The position numbers and the translations under genes were made by a program. Shown piece by piece: positions 1 through 8,510 of a stretch of 64,000 bases of DNA. The DNA comes from Tenggerimyces flavus (GTDB lineage: Bacteria; Actinomycetota; Actinomycetes; Propionibacteriales; Actinopolymorphaceae), in assembly GCF_016907715.1 (NCBI RefSeq), contig NZ_JAFBCM010000001.1, positions 4,526,001 to 4,590,000 of the forward strand, in the 5' to 3' direction. The notes under the pieces were generated by a model, which ran no database searches, had not been told where the DNA came from, and worked only from the letters and a program-made list of their open reading frames with translations. Within the stretch, counting starts at the first letter, position 1, and each line of letters starts with the position of its first letter.

Positions 1-1203
1 CCGGCTGAACGTTCCGGTCGTCACGAAGACGCCGATCCATCCACGCCGTAGCCGCGCCACAACACGAGCGACCTGATCGGGTCCGATCGAGGAGGTGGGT
101 TTCACACACTTGGCTTGGCCTAGCACAACGAGAGGCGTGTTGTTGGCGGCAGTACCGACGTCGAGCCGACCGACGAAGTCCACTCCGCCGTCGCCGCCCG
201 GCCGAGTGAGCCAGCCGTCCCGATACCGCGCACCAGAGCGACCGAGGATCTGCGCGCTGACCCTCGCGGCGAGCAGTTCGAAGGCGTGTTTGCGTCCGTC
301 GAAGAAGGTGTAGAGCCGTTGCAGGACGCTCTCCTCGTCGGACCCCACGGTGGGAAGCTGGTCGGTTGTGGAGCGAACACGAGAGGACAGAACGCGCCGG
401 CGCATGCGGGGAATGGCCGCGCGGCCGTCCCTGACCCATCGCATCCAGGACTCTGGTGCGTGGCGTGCCGCCTGCTCGGCATCAAGCGTGGGATCACGCC
501 GATCGTCGATCCAGCGCATGTCCAGAGCGTCACCGGTCGCGGTGAGATCGATGACGGCCAGATCCAGTACCAGATTGGGAAAGCTGCGTCCTGTCCCCGG
601 GTCGCGCTGCACCACATGCTCGAGCCGTTCGATGATGGCTGCTCCGCAGAACTCGACGTGTCCCTTGACCAGGATCTGTCTGTCGCGGACCACGGAGACG
701 GAACGGTAGATCAGAAGCGGCGGAGCTTGAAGGCGCTCGGCTGGCGCAGTGGCGGCATGGAGTGCCCAGGCGTCGAGCAGCGCTCGGTTCCCGGTAGTCG
801 CACCAGGGAGTCCAACGGTGGTGGGCTTGTGGTCGCCGTAGTAGCGGACGTGCCCATGGTCGAGATCGAACTCGTCGTGCCACGGGTTTGAAGCCTGGCC
901 AGCGTTCCATGGACTTGATCGCAGACTGATCACGGGTCGGCGTTGACGATCTGGCGCCGCCACCGGGGCCGCAAGGTTGATCCCAGCCATGAGCATCAGC
1001 TTGGGTACGTCACTGTTCTCGGGTGGGCTCGTGACGAAGTGGTAGTTGAGGTACCCGTCGAGCTCGATCACGACCCGATTGGACTTGGTCGCATAGCGCA
1101 GGACCTCGAGCACCGAAACCTGCCGGTCATGGCTCACGCGTACATGATCCAGTATCCGAGCGGTCGGATCAGGAGAATTCGACCTTCCTCCACCGTCGCT
1201 CAT
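1..1203 (-). CDS. Modification-dependent restriction endonuclease, AspBHI/Mrr-like (3' end cut by window edge)
   Basis: 401 residues are visible from an ATG at 1203; an in-frame TAG four codons upstream fixes the earliest start. The middle (residues about 106-146) carries the pattern NPWHDEFDLDHGHVRYYGDHK followed by GNRALLDAW, which I recognise from the N-terminal recognition domain of AspBHI-type enzymes. Residues about 305-400 look like an Mrr-type PD-(D/E)xK nuclease: GGDGGVDF gives the catalytic Asp342 and GQAK gives Gln363 and Lys365. Enzymes of this kind cleave DNA carrying 5-methylcytosine and limit entry of modified phage or plasmid DNA. No partner methyltransferase is visible, as expected for a type IV-like enzyme. 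The last few residues lie beyond position 1. Family assignment is from motif memory; the nuclease fold is the firmer part. Confidence 0.72.
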   Translation of the reverse strand, partial: MSDGGGRSNSPDPTARILDHVRVSHDRQVSVLEVLRYATKSNRVVIELDGYLNYHFVTSPPENSDVPKLMLMAGINLAAPVAAPDRQRRPVISLRSSPWNAGQASNPWHDEFDLDHGHVRYYGDHKPTTVGLPGATTGNRALLDAWALHAATAPAERLQAPPLLIYRSVSVVRDRQILVKGHVEFCGAAIIERLEHVVQRDPGTGRSFPNLVLDLAVIDLTATGDALDMRWIDDRRDPTLDAEQAARHAPESWMRWVRDGRAAIPRMRRRVLSSRVRSTTDQLPTVGSDEESVLQRLYTFFDGRKHAFELLAARVSAQILGRSGARYRDGWLTRPGGDGGVDFVGRLDVGTAANNTPLVVLGQAKCVKPTSSIGPDQVARVVARLRRGWIGVFVTTGTFSR

Positions 1204-1344
1204 GTCGCGGACCTACGCGAGGAGCGCGCGGGCAGCGGTCGTCAGGCGGGCGTGACCGCGATGCGGTTCGCCGGGGGAGTACCGTCGCAGGTGGTGGGTG
1301 ACAAAAGAGGATGCCCATGGCCTTCGAATGAGAGGCGGCACCCT

Positions 1345-1644
1345 GTGAGCACCTATGGCGAGAATCTGCGGGCGAAGACGGCTGATCGGGATCGGAGCTC
1401 GCGGGCTGCGACGAGGGCGCTCGATGTGTGCGTGAACGGCGGTAGGCATCACTGGAACGCCGAGGCCGCGCACGACGAGGCGAATCTGCAGATCGCCGAG
1501 CCGGAGCGCAAGCTGCGGATCCGGCTCGGCACCTGCCTGCGCTGCAGCGACGTCGTTCTCTCGATCACCGCGCAGGACGACGAGAACTGGAAGCTGCACC
1601 AGCAGCTGGTCAGCGTCAGCGACCCGCGCGCCACGATCCGTTAG
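1345..1644 (+). CDS. Small hypothetical protein, possible zinc-binding motif
   Basis: A 99-residue protein starting at GTG 1345, preceded by a purine-rich GAGAGGCGG about seven bases upstream. The frame is open further upstream, but the extra part has no likely start with a ribosome site. The sequence is charged and soluble. A Cys near residue 28 is followed by a His pair (GGRHHW), and a CLRC pair lies near residue 70, so a small zinc-binding fold is possible. It ends in a four-base convergent overlap with the rhamnosidase gene. I do not recognise a family and propose no function. Confidence 0.5.
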   Translation: MSTYGENLRAKTADRDRSSRAATRALDVCVNGGRHHWNAEAAHDEANLQIAEPERKLRIRLGTCLRCSDVVLSITAQDDENWKLHQQLVSVSDPRATIR

Positions 1645-3890
1645 CCGAAGCTGGACGGACCGGAAGCGAGCTCCCGGTCCGGCGATCCCTCCAGCGACAG
1701 CACGCCGGTGACGCCCTCGGGCAGCGAGGCCTCCACCGCGAGACGGCCGCCGTCGTCGACACGCCAGCTGACCTGGACCAGGCCGTGCGGTGTCTCGAGG
1801 CTGGTCTTGGCCCAGGTGAGGCCGCCACCCGGGCGCGGCGCGATCCGCACCCGGGAGTAGCCCGGCTCGAGCGGCGCGATGCCGCCGACCACGCGGTGCA
1901 TCCAGTCCGCGACCGCTCCCAGCGCGTAGTGGTTGAAGCTGGTCATCTGGCCGGGGTTGATCGACCCATCGGGCAGCATCGAGTCCCAGCGTTCCCAGAC
2001 CGTGGTGGCGCCCATCGTCACGGGGTACAGCCAGGACGGGCACTCGCGCTGCATGAGCAGGGCGTACGCGGTGTCGAGGTGACCGGTCTGCGTCAACGCG
2101 TCGGTGATGAACGGTGTCCCGGCGAAGCCGGTAGAGATCCGGTGCCCGCTCTTCGCCGCCAGCTCGGCCAGCCGATTGCCCGCCGCGGTCTCCAGCGGCG
2201 CGGAGAGCAGCCCGAAGACGATCGCCAGCGTGTACACCGTCGTGCAGTCCGACAAGATCGTGCCATCGGCGGAGACGTACTGGGAGTTGAACGCCAAGCG
2301 GGTCCGGTCGGCCAGCGCGGTGAACTCCGCCGCGTCCTCTGAACGCCCCAGCAGGGACGCCGTCGAGGCGACGAGCCGAGCGGAGTGGTACAGGCACGCG
2401 GTGGCGACGACGCCCTTGTCCGCCTTGGCGTCCGCCGGCTTGTCCGGCGGGGCGTCCGGGTCGAGCCAGTCGCCGAACTGGAAGCCCGTGTCCCACAGCC
2501 CGTTCGGCGAGGTGAGCGTGCCGACCCGCCGCACGTGCGCGGCCATCGACTCGTACTGGCGCTCGAGGATGCCGCGGTCGCCGTACGCCTGGTAGAGCGT
2601 CCAGGGCACCCACACCGCGGCGTCGCTCCAGACCGCCGTGCTGTCCCGCGACGGGAAACCCGCGGGGTCGCGCAGGAGCTTCAGCACATCCGGGATCACG
2701 AACGGCACCAGGCCCTCGTGGTGCCGTTGCTCCAGGGCCAGGTCGAGCAGCCAGTCGGACAGGAATGCGTTCACGTCGAAGAGGTACGCCGCCGACGGGG
2801 CGAAGGCGGCGATGTCGCCAGTCCACCCGAGCCGCTCGTTCCGCTGCGGGCAGTCGGTGGGCAGATCGAGGAAGTTGCCCCTGGTGCCCCAGACGACGTT
2901 GCGGTGGAACTGGTTGAGCTCTGGGTCCGAGCATTCGAAGAGTCCGGTCCGCCGCAGCTCCGAGTGGACGACGACCGCCTCGACCGAGTCGGCGGTGAGC
3001 TCGCCGGGCCAGCCGGTGATCTCGGCGTACCGGAAGCCGTGGAACGTCTTGGTGGGTTCGAAGAAGTCGTCGCCGCCACTGAGGATGAAGCGGTCGGTCG
3101 CCTGGGCGTCACGCAACGGCCGGACGCCGAGCTCGCCGTCCTCGAGGACCTCTGCATGCCGGATCCTGATCTCGCTGCCGCGTGGGCCGCGGACGGTGAA
3201 GCGCAGCCAGCCGACCAGGTTCTGGTCGAAATCGACCAGGGTGCGCCCCGACGGTGAGCTCCAGATCTTCACCGGGGCGAGCGTTTCGTGCCGGATCACG
3301 GGCGGACCGACGTACGGCGTCAGCTTGGCCGGGTCGAAGTCGAGCGTGCGCGCGTTCAGCACCCATCGCTGACTCCCGCCGAAGGTGTACCAGTCCGGAT
3401 CCCGTCGGCGGGCGTCGATGGTCTGCCCGTCGTAGAGGTCGTCGGCCAGGATGTCGGAGGCGATGGCCGTCCAGGTCTCGTCGCTGACGACCGTCTGCCG
3501 GTGCCCGTCGGCGAAGCCGATCTCCAGCTGCGCGATGAGGCCGAGCCGGTCGCCGTACAGCTCGCGCATCCCGGCGAAGCCCAACCGGCCGCGGTACCAG
3601 CCGTTGCCGACGGACACGGTCAGCACGTTGCGCTCCTCGAGCAGCGCGGCGACATCGTACGAGCGGTACCGCACCCTCCACTCGTAACTGCTCCACCCGG
3701 GGCTGAGCACGTCGTCACCGACCGGTCGGCCGTTGATCGCGGCCTCGAAGACACCGAGGCTGCTCACGTGCAGGACGGCGGACTCGACGGACCCGTGGTC
3801 GGCGTCGAGCTCGATCTCCTTGCGGAACAGGGGAGCGGAGCCGAGATCGGCGTACGGCGTGATCATCGAGGCGGACCAGGTGACAGACAT
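1641..3890 (-). CDS. Alpha-L-rhamnosidase, glycoside hydrolase family 78
   Basis: About 749 residues, typical for bacterial GH78 enzymes that release terminal alpha-L-rhamnose from plant glycosides or polysaccharides. N-terminal beta domains lead into the (alpha/alpha)6 catalytic barrel. The signature TDCPQRNERLGWTGD at about residues 343-358 contains the family's acid/base Glu. No signal peptide is seen, so a cytoplasmic enzyme acting on imported glycosides is likely. The frame stays open to an ATG at 4004, but the extra 38 residues look unlike the family. Starting at 3890 (MSVTWSASM) also leaves a normal divergent promoter gap before the gene at 4031. Neither start has a strong Shine-Dalgarno sequence. 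Confidence 0.85.
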   Translation of the reverse strand: MSVTWSASMITPYADLGSAPLFRKEIELDADHGSVESAVLHVSSLGVFEAAINGRPVGDDVLSPGWSSYEWRVRYRSYDVAALLEERNVLTVSVGNGWYRGRLGFAGMRELYGDRLGLIAQLEIGFADGHRQTVVSDETWTAIASDILADDLYDGQTIDARRRDPDWYTFGGSQRWVLNARTLDFDPAKLTPYVGPPVIRHETLAPVKIWSSPSGRTLVDFDQNLVGWLRFTVRGPRGSEIRIRHAEVLEDGELGVRPLRDAQATDRFILSGGDDFFEPTKTFHGFRYAEITGWPGELTADSVEAVVVHSELRRTGLFECSDPELNQFHRNVVWGTRGNFLDLPTDCPQRNERLGWTGDIAAFAPSAAYLFDVNAFLSDWLLDLALEQRHHEGLVPFVIPDVLKLLRDPAGFPSRDSTAVWSDAAVWVPWTLYQAYGDRGILERQYESMAAHVRRVGTLTSPNGLWDTGFQFGDWLDPDAPPDKPADAKADKGVVATACLYHSARLVASTASLLGRSEDAAEFTALADRTRLAFNSQYVSADGTILSDCTTVYTLAIVFGLLSAPLETAAGNRLAELAAKSGHRISTGFAGTPFITDALTQTGHLDTAYALLMQRECPSWLYPVTMGATTVWERWDSMLPDGSINPGQMTSFNHYALGAVADWMHRVVGGIAPLEPGYSRVRIAPRPGGGLTWAKTSLETPHGLVQVSWRVDDGGRLAVEASLPEGVTGVLSLEGSPDRELASGPSSFG

Positions 3891-4030
3891 GTCACGACTC
3901 AAACCTCCGACCGAGCCGGTGGTCAAGCAGGTGCCGGTCTTGCCCAGCCACACGTCATGAGGTGGCCATGTCGAGATCCCCGATCCAGCTTCTACGTCAC
4001 TCATGGAAGAGTCGACACGAGGAGGACACG

Positions 4031-4555
4031 ATGGGTACGGAGAAGCTGGATCGGCTGGCCGCGGGGCGGACGTACGCCGAGTGGTTCGGATTGCTGGACG
4101 AGTGGGGTGCGCCGGGGCAAGAGTTCCAGGAGATCTCGGCCTGGTTGCGCCAGGAGCATCAACTCAGTGCCTGGTGGGCGCAGAAGCTCATCGTCGAGTA
4201 CGAGCAGGCGCGCGGGATCAGACCGGCTGGAGCGCGGAAGGACGGCACGCTCACGGTGGGTGCCAGCAAGACCGTGAACGTCGGTGTCGAGCAGCTCTAC
4301 CGCGCGGTCACCGAGGACCGGGAATCCTGGCTCCCCGACCTCGAGCTCCGTGAGCGCACCTCGCGGACGAACAAGTCCACGAGGTTCGACAACGCCGACG
4401 GGACGAGGGTCAGCTTCACGTTCGAGGCCAAGGACACCGGCAAGAGCGCGATCGCGGTCGAACATGAGCTGATCCCAGACCCCGAGCAGGCCCAGCAGCT
4501 CAAACAGTTCTGGCAGCAGCGCCTCGCCGCCCTCAAGACGACCCTGGAGAACTAA
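4031..4555 (+). CDS. DUF4287 protein with SRPBCC-like C-terminal domain
   Basis: A 174-residue cytoplasmic protein starting at ATG 4031 behind a strong GAGGAGG ribosome site. Residues 1-65 (AEWFGLLDEWGA, then LSAWWAQKLIVEYEQARG) match the DUF4287 helical module. The remainder resembles the AHSA1/START (SRPBCC) fold, with the end pattern LKQFWQQRLAALKTTLE typical of that group. DUF4287 is often fused to or paired with such ligand-binding domains, but the biochemical role is not established. It is divergent from the rhamnosidase and converges with the YjbR gene, overlapping it by four bases. Confidence 0.75.
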   Translation: MGTEKLDRLAAGRTYAEWFGLLDEWGAPGQEFQEISAWLRQEHQLSAWWAQKLIVEYEQARGIRPAGARKDGTLTVGASKTVNVGVEQLYRAVTEDRESWLPDLELRERTSRTNKSTRFDNADGTRVSFTFEAKDTGKSAIAVEHELIPDPEQAQQLKQFWQQRLAALKTTLEN

Positions 4556-4887
4556 GGGCGCAGGCGTTTCGGGAGCTTCGCGACCACGGTGTCGTACGAC
4601 CAGTCGATCAGCTCGTACACCTCGTCGTCCGGAATCGCGCCGCCGAGCTGGACGGTGTTCCAGCCCGACCGGCCGATGTACGCCATCTTCGCGGCGTCGG
4701 CGGGGTAGCGGGCCAGGAGCTCGTCCGCCTCCTCGCGGGTACGGCCGCACTTCAACCCCACCGACGACGAGCCCAGGAAGGCGAAGATCTTGTCGCCCAC
4801 CTTCGCGACCGAGTCGCCCTCCCAGGGTTCGTCGGGCCAGGCGCCGGGCTTGGCCAGGCAGTACGTCCGCAGCTCCTCGGCGTTCAT
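4552..4887 (-). CDS. MmcQ/YjbR family DNA-binding protein
   Basis: 111 residues with the family's usual length and layout: N-terminal LRTYCLAKPGAWPDEPWEG, a central VGDKIFAF strand, LKCGRTREEADELLARYP, and a C-terminal WNTVQLGGAIPDDEVYELIDWSYDTVVAKLPK. YjbR proteins have a CyaY-like fold often described as a double-wing DNA-binding motif, but their role is poorly known. The start codon overlaps the stop of the upstream membrane protein gene by four bases (ATGA), so the two are probably translated together. Confidence 0.8.
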   Translation of the reverse strand: MNAEELRTYCLAKPGAWPDEPWEGDSVAKVGDKIFAFLGSSSVGLKCGRTREEADELLARYPADAAKMAYIGRSGWNTVQLGGAIPDDEVYELIDWSYDTVVAKLPKRLRP

Positions 4888-5396
4888 GCCTCTGTCGTCG
4901 CTTCCTTACGTTCGGCCGCGGGCGCGGGCTCCGTCGTCAGGAACCAGGCGGCGTGCAGCCCGAGCAGGATGATTCCGGCGATCAGGATGGCCTCCACCTG
5001 ACGCGGCTGCAAGCCGGTGAATCCGCTCGCCTGCGGTGCCAGGGCGAAGACGATCACGAAGATGTAGATGGGCAGGGCCACCGCCATCGTGATGCCCGCG
5101 AGCCGGATCCGCCCGTACTCGTCCCGCAGGGCCTGCGCAATCAGCACCACTCCGGTCACACCCGCCACGCCGCACAGGGCGAACACGATCCGCCACACCG
5201 CGGGGATCTCCGGCGCCACCAGCGAGAGCACCGACATCGTGCCCGGCAGCATGAAGTGCAGCGCCACGACGTACGCCATCCGCCGCCGAACGGGCACGAG
5301 GAACCAGTCCTTGTGCCGGTCCGCGACCACGAACCACAAGCCCAGCAGGGTAAAGCTCAGTCCAGACACGATGCCGTAGAACGCGCTGACGTCCAT
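4884..5396 (-). CDS. Small integral membrane protein of unknown function
   Basis: 170 residues with about five predicted membrane helices (around residues 5-25, 42-62, 68-90, 100-122 and 135-155) and a short charged C-terminal tail. The N-terminus MDVSAFYGIVSGLSFTLLGLW has no cleavable signal. A repeated basic loop after helix 1 suggests cytoplasmic orientation of that loop. It is the first gene of a two-gene unit with the YjbR protein. I do not recognise a named family; transport or small-molecule sensing roles cannot be told apart. Confidence 0.65.
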   Translation of the reverse strand: MDVSAFYGIVSGLSFTLLGLWFVVADRHKDWFLVPVRRRMAYVVALHFMLPGTMSVLSLVAPEIPAVWRIVFALCGVAGVTGVVLIAQALRDEYGRIRLAGITMAVALPIYIFVIVFALAPQASGFTGLQPRQVEAILIAGIILLGLHAAWFLTTEPAPAAERKEATTEA

Positions 5397-5483
5397 TTGT
5401 GGTCTCCCGTAACACCCGATGAGGTGATCCCCGCACGAGCGTAGAGCGCCAGCCGCGAGCGCGCCCGCTGTTCGGGCGAACGG

Positions 5484-7151
5484 CTAACGCAGCGTGAAGA
5501 GCACCGGCGCCGTCAGCACCCCCGCCGGCGGGACGCCGAACGCGGCGGCCAACGCCGCCGCCGGTCCGGCCAGGCCACCGCCCGGACCGAACGAAAGGGC
5601 AGCCGCTGCCGGCAGGTCTTCGGAGGACTCCGGCGTTCGGAACCGTTCCAGGAAGCCCAACCGAGGCACGGTACGCACCTCCACCTCGTCCCGGTCCAGC
5701 CCAGAACGAGCGCACGCGATGTCCAGCGCCCGCTCGAGCCCGCCCAGCTCGTCCACCAGCCCCCGAGAGTGCGCGTCGGCTCCCGTCCACACCCGCCCGC
5801 GCGCGATCTCCTCGACCCGCTCCCGCGACAGTCCCCGGTCGTCGGCGACCTTCGCGGTGAAGTCCTCGTACACCCGGTCCAGCCACTCCTCGAGCCGCTC
5901 CCATTCCGCGGGGGTGAACTTCTCGTACGAGGAGAACATCTCCGCCTGGGCGCCCTCCGACACCGAGTCGAACGCGACGCCGACCCGGTCGAGCAAGCCC
6001 CGCACCACGGCCTTGCCGCCGAACACGCCGATCGACCCGGTCAGCGTCCCCGGCTGCGCCACGATCGTGTCGGACGCCATCGAGATGAAGTACCCGCCGG
6101 ACGCCGCCGCCGACCCCATCGAGACGATCACCGGCTTGCCCGTTCCGCGCGCCCGGATGACCTCGCGCCGGATCGCGTCCGACGCGACGTACGAGCCGCC
6201 CGGGCTGTCCACCCGCAGCACGATCGCGTGCACGTCCGGCGCCTGCGCGGCCGAACGGATGGCCGCCGACAGGCTCTCCGAGCCGATCGACGTGCCGCCG
6301 CCGAACCCGCGCCGCCCGCCGCGGCCGAGGTGGATGTCGCCCGCGCCGTGCACGACGGCGACCGCCGGCCGCCGCGAGAAGCGGTTGAACGCCGTCCGCG
6401 GCTCCATCAGCCGAGCCCGCCGGTACCGGTGCACGAACCGCAGCCGGCTCTCGCCCAGCGACGAGCGCAGCGAGGAGTAGACCTCGTCCCGGTAGCCCAG
6501 CCGGTCGACCAGCCCGTGCTCCAACGCCAACGCGGCCGACAGCGGAGCCAGGTCGACCAGCTCTCGTACTCGTTCCTCGGTGAGCGAACGACGAGAAGCC
6601 ACCCCAGCCACGACCTGCTCCATCGCCGAGGCTGCCAACCGGCCGGCGGCCTCGCGGTGCGCGTCGGTCATCGAGGACGACAGGAACATGTCGGCGGCGT
6701 TCTTGTACTCCCGCCGCCGCGACAGCTGCGGCTCCACGCCCAGCTTGGCCAGCGCGTCCTTGACGAAGACCGCCTGGGCCATCACGCCGGTGAGCCCGAC
6801 GTCGCCGGACGGCTGGATCCAGATCTCGTCGAACGCGGTCGCGAGGTAGTACGGCACCGTGCCCGGCCCGAGCTCGCCGAACGACTCCGCCCACGCGACG
6901 GTCCGCTTCCCGCTCGCGGCGAAGTGGCGCACCGCGTCCCGGAGCTCCTGCGTCTGCGACAGCGCCGGCGCGGAGCTGCCGATGTGCGCCACGAGCCCGG
7001 CGACCTCGTCGTCCTCGGCCGCGAGGTAGAGGCCCTCGACCAGGTCGCGCAGCAACGGCCGGCGCCGGGTGAGCGCCGCGCCGAGCGGATCCGACGGCGG
7101 CGCCTCGAGGATCGGGGTGGTGAGGTCCAGTTCGAGCACGGTGGTGACCAT
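5484..7151 (-). CDS. sppA: Signal peptide peptidase SppA, 67 kDa type
   Basis: 555 residues, matching the long tandem-domain SppA form (peptidase family S49). The N-terminal half carries RRREYKNAADMF, where the catalytic Lys is expected. The C-terminal half carries MGSAAASGGYFISMASD, containing the nucleophilic Ser, followed by TGSIGVFGGK. Such enzymes cut leftover signal peptides in the membrane. There is no obvious N-terminal transmembrane segment here, which is seen in some actinobacterial members. The gene is a single unit and is divergent from the TerC gene across about 300 bp that includes the riboswitch. Confidence 0.88.
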   Translation of the reverse strand: MVTTVLELDLTTPILEAPPSDPLGAALTRRRPLLRDLVEGLYLAAEDDEVAGLVAHIGSSAPALSQTQELRDAVRHFAASGKRTVAWAESFGELGPGTVPYYLATAFDEIWIQPSGDVGLTGVMAQAVFVKDALAKLGVEPQLSRRREYKNAADMFLSSSMTDAHREAAGRLAASAMEQVVAGVASRRSLTEERVRELVDLAPLSAALALEHGLVDRLGYRDEVYSSLRSSLGESRLRFVHRYRRARLMEPRTAFNRFSRRPAVAVVHGAGDIHLGRGGRRGFGGGTSIGSESLSAAIRSAAQAPDVHAIVLRVDSPGGSYVASDAIRREVIRARGTGKPVIVSMGSAAASGGYFISMASDTIVAQPGTLTGSIGVFGGKAVVRGLLDRVGVAFDSVSEGAQAEMFSSYEKFTPAEWERLEEWLDRVYEDFTAKVADDRGLSRERVEEIARGRVWTGADAHSRGLVDELGGLERALDIACARSGLDRDEVEVRTVPRLGFLERFRTPESSEDLPAAAALSFGPGGGLAGPAAALAAAFGVPPAGVLTAPVLFTLR

Positions 7152-7307
7152 GGCGCCCAGCCTAGGCGGAGGCAGCCACGGCCGCCGCTCCCTTGTGGAC
7201 GAGGCAGTCGCAGGTGACGGTCAGGCGCGGCCAGTGTGTCACTGGTCACAAAGCGCGACCCCCGAGTTGGAGGTCGGGAAGGACGTACGGGAGAATGGCG
7301 TTAACGC

Positions 7308-7408
7308 ACGTGGAGGGGAGTATTCCTTCGCGGCGACATCGTCAGCCCGGCCGATCTTGGCCCGGTGTCGCCGGCTCCGGAACGCTGGAGCGGAAGAGAC
7401 CTCCGAGG
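7308..7408 (+). ncRNA. yybP-ykoY (manganese) riboswitch upstream of terC
   Basis: The leader contains the class hallmarks in order: AGGGGAGTA at 7315-7322, a paired middle arm with CGTCAGCCCGG and GGCCCGGTGTCG, then GGAGCGGAAGAGACC at about 7387-7401. The outer stem P1 can pair GGAGG (7312-7316) with CCTCC (7400-7404). This RNA class senses Mn2+ and is known to sit before TerC/Alx and other metal exporters, which is exactly the downstream gene. The assignment is by recognition of conserved loops; a covariance-model search was not run. Confidence 0.85.
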
Positions 7409-7440
7409 GAACGCGCCATTCTCGACACTTCTCTCGGAGG
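7400..7440 (+). promoter_or_regulatory. Ribosome-site-sequestering stem of the terC riboswitch
   Basis: CCTCCGAG (7400-7407), the 3' strand of the riboswitch P1 stem, is an exact complement of CTCGGAGG (7433-7440), the terC Shine-Dalgarno region eight bases before GTG 7449. The same strand therefore can pair either inside the metal-binding aptamer or with the ribosome site. This predicts translational switching: aptamer folding frees the ribosome site and turns terC on. Confidence 0.7.
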
Positions 7441-7448
7441 TATGCCCG

Positions 7449-8510
7449 GTGGACCTGCACCCGTGGGTTTGGTACCTGACGATCGGCATCCTCGTTGCCG
7501 TTCTGATCGTGGACATCTTCGTCATCGGCAGGCGGCCACACGAGCCGTCGATGAAGGAAGCCAGCCTCGCGATCGCCTTCTACGTCGGACTCGCGGTGCT
7601 GTTCGGCATCGGCGTCTGGATCTTCACCGGCGGCCAGTTCGCCGGTGAGTTCTTCGCCGGCTGGATCACCGAATACAGCTTGTCTGTCGACAACTTGTTC
7701 GTGTTCATCATCATCATGACGCGCTTCAACGTGCCGAGGCAGTTCCAGCAGACAGCGTTGCTGATCGGCATCGTCCTGGCCCTCGTCATGCGCGGCATCT
7801 TCATCGCCCTCGGCGCCGCGGCCATCAACAACTTCGCGTGGGTCTTCTACATCTTCGGCGCGTTCCTGCTGTTCACCGGCATCCAGTTCGCCCGCCAGGG
7901 CGAGATGGGCGACGAGGACTACAAGGAGAACGCCCTCATCCGTTGGGCGAAGACGCACCTGCCCGCGACGGACAAGTTCAACGGCGTGAAGCTCACTGTC
8001 GTGGAGAACGGCAAACGCCTCGTCACCCCGATGCTGATCGTGATGATCGCGCTCGGCTCGACCGACCTGGTGTTCGCGCTCGACTCGATCCCCGCGATCT
8101 ACGGCCTGACGAACGAGCCGTACCTCGTCTTCACCGCGAACGTGTTCGCGCTGATGGGCCTTCGCCAGCTGTACTTCCTGCTCGGCGGGCTGCTGAACCG
8201 CCTGGTGTACTTGACGTACGGCCTCGCCGCGATCCTGGTCTTCATCGGTGTCAAGCTCATCTTGCACGCCCTGCACGAGAACAACCTGCCGTTCATCAAC
8301 GGCGGCGAGCACCTCGAGGGCGTGCCCGACATCGGCATCGTGGTCTCGCTGTCCGTCATCATCGGCGCGCTCGCCATCACGACGATCGCCAGCCTCGTCC
8401 ACACCCGCAAGGTGCAGCGCAAGGAAGCGGCGGACGCCGCCAACGGCACGACCTCCGTCGACGCGCAGACGGACAAGAACGACAACGCGCCGACGCGGCC
8501 TACACCGTAA
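7449..8510 (+). CDS. TerC/Alx family membrane protein, probable metal exporter
   Basis: 353 residues from GTG 7449, spaced eight bases from CTCGGAGG; an ATG in the same frame at 7365 falls inside the riboswitch and is rejected. About seven to nine membrane helices are visible. The two family motifs with acidic membrane residues are present: EYSLSVDNLFVF (about residue 75) and GSTDLVFALDSIPA (about residue 205). Members are implicated in Mn2+ export and protein metalation at the membrane. The C-terminal tail is hydrophilic. Control by manganese is likely from the upstream riboswitch. It overlaps the convergent NlpC gene by 11 bases. Confidence 0.88.
   Translation: MDLHPWVWYLTIGILVAVLIVDIFVIGRRPHEPSMKEASLAIAFYVGLAVLFGIGVWIFTGGQFAGEFFAGWITEYSLSVDNLFVFIIIMTRFNVPRQFQQTALLIGIVLALVMRGIFIALGAAAINNFAWVFYIFGAFLLFTGIQFARQGEMGDEDYKENALIRWAKTHLPATDKFNGVKLTVVENGKRLVTPMLIVMIALGSTDLVFALDSIPAIYGLTNEPYLVFTANVFALMGLRQLYFLLGGLLNRLVYLTYGLAAILVFIGVKLILHALHENNLPFINGGEHLEGVPDIGIVVSLSVIIGALAITTIASLVHTRKVQRKEAADAANGTTSVDAQTDKNDNAPTRPTP

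Noticed and set aside
286-891. Plus-strand frame at the left edge
   Set aside because: It is the shadow of the restriction endonuclease on the minus strand, which has recognisable catalytic motifs.
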